A program made the position numbers and the translations under genes. DNA of 30,429 bases, taken from Gryganskiella cystojenkinii. Lineage: Eukaryota; Mortierellomycota; Mortierellomycetes; Mortierellales; Mortierellaceae. The stretch spans positions 1-30,429 of the forward strand of contig JAAAIG010000121.1 in NCBI GenBank assembly GCA_015852425.1, read 5' to 3'. Below, one piece after another: positions 8,857 to 18,289 of the stretch. Below the pieces are notes generated by a model, which was not told the DNA's origin, did no database searches, and saw only the letters and a list, made by a program, of their open reading frames with translations. How positions within the stretch are numbered: the first letter of the stretch is position 1; the number at the start of each line of letters is the position of its first letter.

Positions 8857-10700
8857 CAGCGTTATATGGCTCCTGGCTCTTTCTTGATTCATTTAGTACA
8901 ACATTTAACGGACAGGATGTGCAGCAGACCGGCCATTTGTTGAACGGGAAAGCGAGAGTGGAGGAGAAACTAAAGAATTCGATGATAATATATCTAGCGA
9001 CAACATATCGAAGAACACACCAAGTAATGTAATAAACAGTATGTCGTAGGAAGAATGACTCGAGAAGAAGTGGCCATAACCTTGCTTTACTAAGTTAATA
9101 GACCACGAACAAACAGTCGCAAAGTCAAGATTTAAGAGAACGGGCATGATGCCAGCTTTGGACCACGAGGGAGACCCATGTGCGCTTGCTGTAGTGCTTG
9201 CCTACCGATCTTATATTAATGAGACCTAGGGCGTCGAGCGAGGGGCGGACGGACCTTCAATCAAAAACGATACCAAAAACTAGACACAAGACAACAACCA
9301 AACAACCTTCTTCTTTTTCTTTCTTGAGAGCAGCTCATATTTAAAGCAATCAGGAGTCGAGAAAAACCTCGCTCGCACATGGTTCACAGGGTATTTGTTG
9401 TCTTTTTTTGTTTTTTGTTGTTTCTTGTGTTCCTTGTGCGAGTGTCGGTGAATATGTTATTTTTGGGGAATGGGTAACAAACACTGGACTGGACAGACCA
9501 AAATGTAATCGGCTACAATGCAAGGGTACCTGCCGTGATTAATGAGATAATGGATGAAAAAGGAACACCATCATTTTTTTTTATTTTTTGCAACATTGGA
9601 CAGTAGCATGGTGCCTTCTCTTTAGTTCTTGGAGAAAGGGAGCCCACGGTTCGAGTATGAGACCTTGGGACGGACAAGATAGCTCAAAAGTCGTGATGGG
9701 AGACGATGTGAAAAAAGGCACACAAGGACGTTGGACCCCTTTGATGCCACACACAAGAACAGAGTTTGTGAATTAATGCCGATGCTGTAGGTCGGTTTAT
9801 TTGTGAGCCAAACACTTTGGCGGAGACCCGATCTTTGAACCACCCCACCCCTCTCCCTATTTTATGAGCGAACTTTTTGATTCCTATCAACCCAGGCTGA
9901 GTCGAGTTCCCCGGGCCAAAGAGATGACGACCATGCAGACTACCGTTTGTTCTGTTTCGAAAAGAGGAGTTTTGCGGTCGATGAAGCTCTTTGACTGTCA
10001 AATCTGCACCAGGCCATGTGAGTGGCTCCCGTTTGTGAACAAAGTTACGACTTTTCTTCAACCAGTGAAAGTGGCCTCCTTGAACTAAGAAAAACTTTTA
10101 AAAAGTAAACCCTGGGGCTGGGCGTGGTGGGAAGTGGAGACTGTGTAGCGTTGTTGTTGTCACTTCCCTTGATTCAAAACGGAGCAAAGAACTAAAAAAG
10201 GGCACTTTTTGCTCTCTTTTCACTTTTTCCTTCTTTTTTTTCTCTCTTCTCTTGCTGTCCTCCAAGTCCCTTCGAGCTGCCACCTTCCTTTCTACCTTCT
10301 TCCTCTCCCTCGTTTTGTACATCCTCCCGTTCTACACTTCGATCTCCCCTTTACTCTTCCCGATTGTCACTCCTCCGCGCTCCACTCTGCATTTTTAACG
10401 ACTTTTTTTCTCCACAACTCAACACCCTGGTCCTTGTCGAACTCCTTTTTTTCATTCCCTCCCAACATACGGGGAATTCTGGATAATAACGGCGAACCAA
10501 TAGAAAAAAAAACGGACCCCTGAGAAACCGTTCAAAGTTCAAACGAAACATCTACCAGCTCGACTGTCATCTCCACATTCCGTTTCATTTATTTTCAGGA
10601 ACCTGACCATCTCCCACTCTAGTCGGACTTTTTTTCACGATCTTTGGAGCTTCTTTGTCTCGGTCTCATATTTCATAAGGAACAAAGCTGAATAACGACC
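8857..10700. other. 1.8-kb intergenic stretch without a gene
   Basis: No coding region is supported. The left part should include the SGT1 3' UTR, with AATAAA at 9031-9036. The right part, from ~10205 to ~10460, is strongly pyrimidine-rich and probably is the leader and promoter of the mucin-like gene. Open frames here (for example 9684-10061 minus and 10209-10523 plus) start with non-ATG codons and have low-complexity or unrecognised content. Confidence 0.6.
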
Positions 10701-12119
10701 ATGAGACTTTTCAACAGGGGCGTTTCAACAGCCTCCTTCATGGTCCTCTGTGCCACTTCTCTCCTTGTCCTGCAGGTTCAGGCCCAGAGGCAGAGTCATG
10801 TTGTTGGCGATCCAAATGCCGCTCTTCCTGATGCACCTCTATCCACCAGCACAGGCGGTGTTCTCCCCACAACCCCCGCGTCCACCACGGTGCCAGTCGC
10901 GACGACTACCAGCAGCACCACCATCGCCCAACAAACCACCATTACCTTGCCTCACACGACAGTGACGAGTGTTGTGACAACAGCACCTCCTCGTGTATCC
11001 TCGACCACCTCTTCGCCACCTCCGCTCCCTTCCGCGAATACGACCTGTACCAGCTCAAGCACCTGTGGCCAGAACCAACTCTGTGCTCTCCCGCCGAATG
11101 CCCAAGCCGGCATGGGTATCTGTCAACCTTTCGCGCCTAATCAACAACTCTGTGTCCCGCCTCAGAATCCACAACCCTGCCAGAGCAGTGCCGACTGTAA
11201 CACTGCCGCTTATTCCTACTGTGGAAAGGACCCGACTTCCAACACGAATGTTTGCACTGGTCTCGGTGTACCCGGTACCTCTTCTGCTTGTGGTGCCAAC
11301 AACAGCTCTGGTCCATCCGATAACAAGAGTGACAGCTTGAAAAAGACCCTGGAATACGCTGGAATCGCACTCGGATGTGTTGTGGTCTTGGCGATCACGT
11401 TTGCGTTGGTCCGTTGGAGACGACGCAAGAGCCGTTCCACGATGCCGGCGTTTGACCAAATGGATTATGGCATGAACAGCCGTCGTCGGAGCGAGCCCCG
11501 TTCGAGTCTCGGAACCGCGGCAGCCCTCGGTGGGCGCGCAAGTGAAGGTGGATACCCGTTTTCGAATCGTCCTCGTGTCGGTCCCTCAGCGCCGCCTCTT
11601 GCTGATGACCAGGATGAATATTACGATGATCAGTATTACCAGGACCCCAACCATGCTTATGGTGGTCAGAACATGCACCCGATGACCGGTATGGCTGGTG
11701 GAGCGTCCTTGAAGGATCCTTACTACACGGGTCATGATCATCAGTATGACCCCAACAGCTATGACCAGAACGGATATGCGTACGACCAGCAGTACTACAA
11801 GGAAACCTACGGCGATTACGATCAGCAACAAGGATATGATCCACAGCAGTATGACCAACATGGCAACTACATTGGTGACCATACCGCCGCTGCTGGGGAC
11901 GGTGGTTTCTACGATCCAGCTGCGTACGGCGATTACAGTGAACAGCAGACAGGACACCAAGATCAAAAAGTCCCAGACGCCCATCATGGCGGTGCTGCCA
12001 TAAATGAGTACGGTGCTGAAGACTTTGGTGGTAGTGGCCATGGTAGTCAGCTTGCTCAGGGTGGTGCTACCCCTGCAGGTGCAGGAGGTGCCCATGGTGG
12101 ATACGGTCATCAGTACTAG
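10701..12119 (+). CDS. Mucin-like single-pass cell-surface protein
   Basis: An intronless 472-residue protein. Residues 1-28 form a signal peptide (hydrophobic LLVLQVQA then Q). Residues ~45-115 are Thr/Ser/Pro-rich and probably heavily O-glycosylated. Residues ~115-198 form a Cys-rich module (CTSSSTCGQNQLCALPP, then CQSSADCNTAAYSYCG) with regularly spaced cysteines. One membrane segment lies at ~218-240 (YAGIALGCVVVLAITFALV), followed by the stop-transfer RWRRRKSR. The cytosolic tail, ~230 residues, is rich in Tyr, Gln, Asp and Gly with repeated YDQ/YYDDQYY-like words and ends in GGYGHQY. The layout recalls fungal wall-stress sensors and similar surface proteins, but I cannot name a family. 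The next gene starts 228 bp downstream on the same strand. Confidence 0.85.
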   Translation: MRLFNRGVSTASFMVLCATSLLVLQVQAQRQSHVVGDPNAALPDAPLSTSTGGVLPTTPASTTVPVATTTSSTTIAQQTTITLPHTTVTSVVTTAPPRVSSTTSSPPPLPSANTTCTSSSTCGQNQLCALPPNAQAGMGICQPFAPNQQLCVPPQNPQPCQSSADCNTAAYSYCGKDPTSNTNVCTGLGVPGTSSACGANNSSGPSDNKSDSLKKTLEYAGIALGCVVVLAITFALVRWRRRKSRSTMPAFDQMDYGMNSRRRSEPRSSLGTAAALGGRASEGGYPFSNRPRVGPSAPPLADDQDEYYDDQYYQDPNHAYGGQNMHPMTGMAGGASLKDPYYTGHDHQYDPNSYDQNGYAYDQQYYKETYGDYDQQQGYDPQQYDQHGNYIGDHTAAAGDGGFYDPAAYGDYSEQQTGHQDQKVPDAHHGGAAINEYGAEDFGGSGHGSQLAQGGATPAGAGGAHGGYGHQY

Positions 12120-12347
12120 GCGATTCCCCAAACAGCTAAACAGCTATATTGTCGTTTTACTCTATTACCTAAAAGTAAAAATAATGATCACTTTCTCTCA
12201 AACGAAATGCCCTCCAGCTCCTTTTGATTGCATTTCGCTCTGAGAGCTCCTCTGGAAAAAAAAAAAAAAAAGGTTAGCCAATCTCTTCATCTCTTCTCCT
12301 TTCTTTCATCCATCACATTCAGCTCAATCCATTCCTTTCACTCCCAA

Positions 12348-14219
12348 ATGTCAGAAGAAAAGTCAACGGTACGACGACGGAAACTCAAAATCATCGGCCT
12401 CGCCACTGTCGCTGTCCTCGGCTCTTGCCAACTCTTTTACCTCTACGGATGGTCCAGATTCCATGCCCCGACATCCTCTACAGAGTCATATGACAGTCTT
12501 GATGAACCACCCAAGGACACTGTCGAATTAGACCGAGCATGCATGCTGCTCGACAAGTCATTCACTGCCGCATCTCAACCGGATTTTACCCGGACAGGAG
12601 TTCGACAGTGGACCGACTGTCGGTCAATCAAGACTATCCCAGGTTGGACCGTCGAACACTGTGCGACTCCCGGCAGCAACCCCAGAAACGACATCCCACC
12701 AAAAGAACAAAACGAGGCTCTATCTTGTTATCCAGGAGGATTCTTTCGGATCCAGAAATTAGAGGATTCGATTGCCGGGATTGCGTCGCCATCGTGTCAG
12801 TTGGAGGCAAATAGGGTCCTCTCAAAGGACGAGGGCACGAACAAGTATGCGACCAGCTTTATGGGACCGGACTCTTTCCGAATCGTTCTTCTGGGACCCG
12901 AGAGACTCTCGTTGATGCAGCAACAGTACCTTGGTGACTGCACCTATGCGATCCCTTACTTAATCAGTCGGCCAGGACGATTCTGGGTCCAAAAGGTTCT
13001 TCATACCTATCAGGACTTTGACGCCATGGACGAGGGAAAGACAGCTCAGGATCACCGCTGGCCGGAGTACCTGGGCAAGAACATCCTCGACCCCATCGCA
13101 GAGCGGAAACAACAAGAGGATGACGAGGCGAAGCAAGGGCCAGACCACGCAACAAATCTCGAGATGTCGCATTATCACTTTGAAGTCTGTTCACACTGCG
13201 TGTCATTTGTACAGATGGACGAGGACCAAGGATTAGGAGGGACTGGCGATATCTGTACCAGGTCCACGACCATGCAAGCACGACAATACGGTATTTATCG
13301 AGCGCAATCGACCATTCATTCTATCCGTCAAGCGCAAAGTCACCAATACGAATGGATCCCAGCCCGTCCTCGATGCCGTTTCTTCCCAGATCAGACGTCG
13401 TTTGAGCCCGTCAATGACGAGACCGATACCCAGGACCAAAGGAAAGAAAAAGAGCAAGCAGCGGCCTGTCTTCAAAAACCTCGATCTTTGTACTTTGTCG
13501 GCGACTCGCATGTCCGCCAGATCTTTTTCGGTTTTATGCTGCGCCTCCAAGGACAGTCGGGGGCAATCGAGACCCAGGCGGATCAAACTTTGGAAGTCGG
13601 TAAGATCAAGGGCATGTATGATCTCGACGGATTCCTGAACGAGACTTTGGCTAGAATTCAGTACTCGATTGAGAACGTCGGTGATTCCTTTGACCTGCTG
13701 CCTGGCGAGGAGGTCAAGGACCCTGAGAACATCGCCAATCGAGGGATACTGGAACAAATCGACACCGTTGTCCTGGGCTTTGGATCCTTGCCTGCATCTT
13801 TGCCCTATTGGTCAACCGTCGAGTTTGTCGAGCGTATACAACGTGTCTTTGATGGGTTGGTGAAGATCCATCAGATCCGTTCTGCCAGAGGTGGCAATGG
13901 CAATAGAGAAGACCCGATGAACACCCTACGAGTCATCTGGACAGGTATCCCCGCCTGGACGGATAGGACTGACAAGACTGTGCGAGATTCGGCTGATGTG
14001 CGAACGAACCCTCGGATTCTTTACTGGAACAAACTGGTGGATCAGATCATTGATGGCGTGAACGGTCGGGTTGGAGGTCGAGGCATGATTGATCGACTGG
14101 ATAGCTTTGAGATCACGATGCCGTTCAAGAACAGTACGATGGATTATCTTCACTACGTCGCGGATGCGCCTGTGAGCGCAATATCGGCGGAGCTTATCCA
14201 TAAGCTGGATTTATGCTAG
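12348..14219 (+). CDS. Type II membrane PC-esterase/TBL-like protein
   Basis: An intronless 623-residue protein. The open frame extends upstream to a TTG at 12228, but the first ATG is at 12348 and follows a poly(A) run and pyrimidine-rich leader, so that start is chosen. Residues ~15-35 form a signal anchor (IIGLATVAVLGSCQLFYLYG). The luminal part has a GDSH block (LYFVGDSHVRQIFFGFML; G385-H388) and a C-terminal DYLHY with D599 and H602, together matching the Ser/Asp/His layout of the PC-esterase and trichome-birefringence-like families. Plant members transfer O-acetyl groups to wall glycans; animal and fungal relatives are less well known. The likely site is the Golgi or cell surface acting on glycans, by inference. 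Several cysteines in the N-terminal half could form disulfides. Substrate unknown. Confidence 0.8.
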   Translation: MSEEKSTVRRRKLKIIGLATVAVLGSCQLFYLYGWSRFHAPTSSTESYDSLDEPPKDTVELDRACMLLDKSFTAASQPDFTRTGVRQWTDCRSIKTIPGWTVEHCATPGSNPRNDIPPKEQNEALSCYPGGFFRIQKLEDSIAGIASPSCQLEANRVLSKDEGTNKYATSFMGPDSFRIVLLGPERLSLMQQQYLGDCTYAIPYLISRPGRFWVQKVLHTYQDFDAMDEGKTAQDHRWPEYLGKNILDPIAERKQQEDDEAKQGPDHATNLEMSHYHFEVCSHCVSFVQMDEDQGLGGTGDICTRSTTMQARQYGIYRAQSTIHSIRQAQSHQYEWIPARPRCRFFPDQTSFEPVNDETDTQDQRKEKEQAAACLQKPRSLYFVGDSHVRQIFFGFMLRLQGQSGAIETQADQTLEVGKIKGMYDLDGFLNETLARIQYSIENVGDSFDLLPGEEVKDPENIANRGILEQIDTVVLGFGSLPASLPYWSTVEFVERIQRVFDGLVKIHQIRSARGGNGNREDPMNTLRVIWTGIPAWTDRTDKTVRDSADVRTNPRILYWNKLVDQIIDGVNGRVGGRGMIDRLDSFEITMPFKNSTMDYLHYVADAPVSAISAELIHKLDLC

Positions 14220-14547
14220 CATCGTACCACACTCCCTACCTCTCCTCTGGATACCCATTCTTTTATTTTATTGTATAGAACTGCTAGTGATGGCCTTAAA
14301 ATAGACACTGTTCACCCTTTTTTTCAGAAGCAATGGTGTCAGGCTGACATATCATTCAGCGCGCAGATGGTCACTTGTCGAAAATCGGATCGATATTATT
14401 TGGTTCTTAACTAGACGAAGATAAAAGGACTAATTACAACTTATCAGAGGTATAAAGTGAGAGTTATGGATCTGCGGGTAAGAGGACTGGGACCTAGGTT
14501 GGGCAGGGAACCGATAGAGCTAGAGAGGAATCTATTAGAAGTAAATC
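14220..14547. other. Convergent 3' region
   Basis: These 328 bp lie between the stop codons of the PC-esterase-like gene (plus) and the multi-pass membrane gene (minus). They should contain both 3' ends. No hexamer AATAAA is obvious next to either stop, and nothing else stands out. Confidence 0.5.
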
Positions 14548-15255
14548 TCAGCTGAGGGTTGCAGGTACCGAGTCCATGGCGACATCGTCTTCAGTACTGT
14601 TGTTAACCTCTTGGGTCTCACCAAGAAAAATCAACGTTACATAGCTCATCCAAGGGGTTGTGAGTCCGACTGCGAGACCATAGAGACCCTTAAAGATCTG
14701 TGGCATGGGCCAGACATTGAACTCGCCATGACGATGACTGTAGTCCGGTGCAACATGGTTGATCTTGAGACCGGTTAGGATACCGATTGTAATAGGCCAA
14801 TAAAGCACAAATGTCGCTAAAATTATGACTGCAATCCGTTTGCCATGAAATTTGAAAGCGAACGCAAACCGTTGACCAAGCGTGTCGAGATCTTTTCCGT
14901 TGGTATTGTATTCCTCCAATCCGACAAACCAACGCAAGACCGAGGACGCGTTCTTGGGCATCCTCAAGGGTGCAACCAGACCTTTTCCGACATCACTGGT
15001 CACAGCACGACGGTCCAGAGTCCAGGTGAGCAATTGTTGAAGGATGATTGTGACAGCAGCGTCACCGGCGAGGGACTGGGGTAGATGCCAGAGCGCGACA
15101 CCTTGTTCGCTGAGTTTGTACATGGCAACGGCGATACCAAAGTTGATGCCAGTATCGAGGATGCAGGCACCAATCAAGTGCATGAAGATCAAGTAGATGA
15201 TATGACGAGTGTTCAGGCCATCGACCGGGGCTTTGGGACCAGATTTTGCGGCCAT
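14548..15255 (-). CDS. Multi-pass membrane protein, possible DUF2456 family
   Basis: An intronless 235-residue protein. Hydrophobic segments lie at ~18-41 (HIIYLIFMHLIGACILDTG and onward), ~60-80 (weaker, VTIILQQLLTWTL), ~143-165 (VIILATFVLYWPITIGILTG) and ~192-213 (LYGLAVGLTTPWMSYVTLIF). The segment FGIAVAMYKLSEQGVALWHL followed by LAGDAAVTIILQQLLTW recalls a fungal family of unknown function that I remember as DUF2456; this is from memory and unverified. The C-terminus is acidic (STEDDVAMDS). The start at 15255 gives a normal cytosolic N-terminus before segment 1. Function unknown. Confidence 0.8.
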   Translation of the reverse strand: MAAKSGPKAPVDGLNTRHIIYLIFMHLIGACILDTGINFGIAVAMYKLSEQGVALWHLPQSLAGDAAVTIILQQLLTWTLDRRAVTSDVGKGLVAPLRMPKNASSVLRWFVGLEEYNTNGKDLDTLGQRFAFAFKFHGKRIAVIILATFVLYWPITIGILTGLKINHVAPDYSHRHGEFNVWPMPQIFKGLYGLAVGLTTPWMSYVTLIFLGETQEVNNSTEDDVAMDSVPATLS

Positions 15256-15854
15256 GTTCTGGTAGAGTTACTGCTGATGCAGTACTAGCAACGTAGTGGA
15301 AAAGGAAGGAGGAGGAGGAAGAGCAGGAGAGAGAGCGGAAGAGGAAAGAGAGAGAGAGGAGGGAAAGGTGACTTGTTGAGAGTGAGAGAAAAAAGAGAGT
15401 AAAATAAACGGGGGAGAATGGCGCCAGTATTTATATGTACAAAGTATGGCTGTTGAGAGGATAGGCTGTGGAGAGGGGAAAAAGGAATGAGTGATAAAGA
15501 GTGGGGGGGGGAAAAAAAAGTTGGAAAAAGAGGATGTGGAGAAAGCAAAAGTGGTCCGCAAAAAAAAAAATCGAAATAAGCTCATTTGAAGAGGGGAGGG
15601 GACGCACGAGTCAGGAGCGAAAACGGAGGGGTTTCGTGCCGAAAGGGACGACAAGCGAGCTGGGCATCTGAACCCTTGGGTGAAAGTGAACACAACAAAA
15701 AAGGGACATGCTCAAGTGACTGCTCTCAGTTTAAGCTTTTTTTTTCGGGCTATCGCGTCCGGGGTACTGTCGTTCATTCGTTGCCACCATTTCGTCACCA
15801 TCATCACATTAGATTACATTCCATTCCCCCTCTTTCTTTTTCCTTTTTACACAA
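15256..15854. promoter_or_regulatory. Divergent promoter region with long purine/pyrimidine tracts
   Basis: These 599 bp separate two divergent genes. Next to the membrane gene (15296-15400) a GGAGGAGGA/GAGAGAGA purine tract lies on the plus strand, which is a pyrimidine-rich leader for the minus-strand gene. TATTTATATGTAC near 15428-15440 could serve as a TATA element for it. On the other side, TTTTTTTTTC at 15738-15746 and CT-rich DNA at 15826-15848 precede the CYTH start. G and A homopolymers lie at ~15503-15518 and 15559-15570. Confidence 0.5.
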
Positions 15855-17212
15855 ATGGAGATTGAGATCAAGATTAGACTCGCATCAGAGGATGAGACTG
15901 CAAGGCTGGAGGCTGCGCTCGGCAGCCCAATGCTAGTCGAGGAGGACCAAGAGAATGTGTTTTTCGATGGCAGGAACCGAGAACTGTAAAACAATATTGT
16001 TGGTTGTTTATTCACACACACCCGAACGCACAGACAATAACCAAACCCAATTCCCTCTCACCAAGAAGTGCATAAAGATGTAGGAACCAAGAAACGGACC
16101 AATCTGACATCGCCCTGAACTGCCTTTGATGTTTGTCTTTTTCGTTGTGTAGAATTGGCAACCAGCTCGTGTTTCGAATCCGAGTTATCCAAAAGTCGGG
16201 TCAAGAGCCTGTGGCCGTAGTAGCTCTCAAGGGGAATGCGGTCTTGATCGACGGCATTGCTACCGTGGAGGAGGTATTAACGTCGTTGATGTGTTCAATT
16301 GTAAAGAATCAGCTGCATGAGTCTAAACTTTTCAGCCTTCTCGTTTTTTTACTCCCCAAACGCGCTTTTGTTCGATTCATTAACACGAAAAGGAGGAAGA
16401 ACTGATCGATGTCAATCTCGCGAAACGTATCATCGACAACCCTGATTTGATCGTGGAATCCGCATCAAGGTTTGCCTTTACCTTTTTTTTGCTCTCTCTC
16501 CCTCTGTCTCTCTCTCTCTCTGTCTCTCCGGGAATGCAAATATGACATTGACAGCCCGAGCTCTACTCCGCGTGTCGTGTATTTCGTCCCTTTCAGTATC
16601 CCAAAGCTAAAAAAAATTCGTTTCTCTTTGTTTTCTGTTTTGTTGGGAACCATTTTTTTTCAGTCATGACCTGTTGAAGAAAATTGTCGATCGCGTCAGT
16701 TGCCCCGACGGCTACACTCACATGGGCCGATTCAGAAATATTCGACACAAATACAAATGGCTCGAGTACACGGTTGAGGTCGATAGGACTATGGTAAGGG
16801 GGAAATGAAGAGAAATCCAGAATCCCCGGTATTTTGGAGGAACAGAGCAATCGGCTAGAGTAATCACGAAACTCAGATTCTCCGATCCTTATTTATTGAC
16901 AGCAAAGAAAAACTCGTTTTTGTCATCGCATCTTTTGTAATGTTCCAAATTGCTAATAGTACCCACATGGGACAGCATACGAAGCCGAGATTGAATCTAC
17001 CGATCCAGAGTTGGCAAAGGCTCGCTTGTAAGTGGCTACGTTCTTGCACAGGTCCTGTGCATTGCTATGATAGCTTTCTTTATACAAAAAATGACTAATC
17101 TGCCTCTGCTAATTATGACCATAGTACGGCGTTACTAAACGAACAAGGCATCCCCTTTGGATACAGTCAGCGCAACAAGTTTGAGAACATGCTCATGGGC
17201 ACTGTCCTATAG
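15855..17212 (+). CDS. CYTH-like triphosphate tunnel metalloenzyme
   Basis: Exons: 15855-15985, 16153-16273, 16393-16469, 16664-16793, 16960-17027 and 17125-17212, giving 204 residues with matching phases. The CYTH signature ExExK is at residues 2-6 (MEIEIKIRL). Then come FFDGRNRELIGNQLVFRIRV (basic strand residues for phosphate binding), VVALKGNAVLIDGIATVEE, GYTHMGRFRNIRHKYKWLEY, and YEAEIES, an acidic metal-binding strand. The end, GIPFGYSQRNKFENML, matches the last helix seen in plant CYTH proteins. Family members hydrolyse inorganic tripolyphosphate or thiamine triphosphate, or form cAMP; the substrate here cannot be told. It differs from the RNA-triphosphatase Cet1 group in size. Two AATAAA words, at 17225 and 17254, lie just after the stop. 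Intron 3 has a CT microsatellite. Confidence 0.88.
16492..16526 (+). repeat. CT microsatellite in an intron of the CYTH gene
   Basis: A pyrimidine run (CTCTCTCTCC.. then TCTCTCTCTCTCTCTGTCTC) lies in intron 3 of the CYTH gene, far upstream of the acceptor at 16663. It is simple sequence with no other signal. Confidence 0.7.
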
Positions 17213-18289
17213 GTACTCTGAATCAATAAAACGAGACGGCACCTGGGTAAAGGAATAAATAGCATATTCATTTTTGCCATGCATGCACGTGCAGTCCATC
17301 CAGGAACAAGCAAGCGCACGCGGCGCGTTCCAGGAACAAACTGACAGAGTAAAGAAAAAGGGTCCTGTGACACGCAAGGAGTGGGCCGTGTGGTCACGCT
17401 TTTTTTTTTGGTCTCTCTTGACTGACCCCTGAACTTGGTGTCACTCGCCTTGTCTCCTTTTACCGCTCTTTCTTGATCTCGCTTTTTTCATTCTTGTTCT
17501 CTTTGACCATGTCTTGGTCCGCACGCACACACACACACAACAGCTCGAAAGGGGGATCACACCCAAGGCAACACCGCTTGCTTGGACCATGTGCTGTCAA
17601 AAAGAGAGGTGGCTAACCAAACTGCCTATCATAATCTGGTCCAGGTTCATTCTTATTCGCCCAATGGACGTACCTTGAAAAGTGGTTTGTCTCGCTCTTG
17701 CTATCCTTCAAGATAGGCTCGAGCAAGACTTGCAGAGATTGCGGCACGAACAAAAGAGCGAGAATAAAAGACGAGAGTTGGGAGGACAAACACGCCATGC
17801 CAGTCTTTTATATCATTTGATCCAAAGGGGCTTGGGGAGTGAGTATTACCTGCGACAAAGAAATTTTGCTCGTGCCCCGATCATAGACAATAGCAAAAAA
17901 ACAGGAAAAGAAAAGCATGGACACCCAATCCCCTTTTTTTTCTTTTCCTTCATCCATTTGACCTTTTATTCTTCCGATTCTTGCTACTTGACAGATTTCT
18001 CTCTTCACTTTTTCCCTCCTTCACATAACTTTTCACGGCTCATTCGGCTCCTCCCGTGTCCTCACTACAAACGCTCGCTGCGTCCTTGTCGACGTCCTAC
18101 ATTTCAAAAATCCTTCTTCCCGATACACTCGTTATCTTATTGTTGCGCCGACTTTGGAGTCACTGTTACAACTCCCTTTACCTTTCTTCACCGACGGTAT
18201 CTTCGACAACCAGCCATCCAACATTGATAAGCTCCAGTACCTACTCGTTTGTCCAGGAACCGTCTGATCCTCGACTGCATATCTCCGCC
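17213..18289. other. Intergenic region upstream of the arrestin-like gene
   Basis: About 1.1 kb with no supported gene. The left end should be the CYTH 3' UTR. A short CA repeat is at 17522-17540. The right end, from ~17930, is T/C-rich and fits a leader. From 18056 a frame in phase with the arrestin-like protein is already open, but it lacks an ATG until 18290. An additional upstream exon cannot be excluded. Confidence 0.5.

Noticed and set aside
9684..10061. 125-codon minus-strand open frame
   Set aside because: It starts with a non-ATG codon and shows no recognisable domain or composition typical of the coding regions here.
10209..10523. Open frame with a signal-peptide-like start
   Set aside because: It begins with TTG and its hydrophobic content comes from a pyrimidine-rich leader (Phe, Leu, Ser codons).
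11586..12131. 181-codon frame antisense to the mucin-like gene
   Set aside because: It is produced by the repetitive YDQ-type codons on the plus strand; it is rich in Val, Ile and Thr without pattern.
12228..12347. In-frame 5' extension of the PC-esterase-like protein
   Set aside because: It starts at TTG and reads through a poly(A) run and pyrimidine-rich leader; the first ATG, at 12348, is followed directly by a proper signal-anchor N-terminus.
15268..15693. 141-codon minus-strand frame upstream of the membrane-protein gene
   Set aside because: It is low-complexity Ser/Phe/Pro/Leu sequence from a CT-rich leader, and lies in the divergent promoter region.
17521..17541. CA dinucleotide run as a possible Z-DNA or regulatory element
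   Set aside because: It is short and isolated simple sequence; nothing around it supports a function.
18056..18289. In-frame 5' extension of the arrestin-like protein
   Set aside because: The extension begins with GTG and has no ATG; the first ATG is at 18290. The sequence before it is T/C-rich leader.
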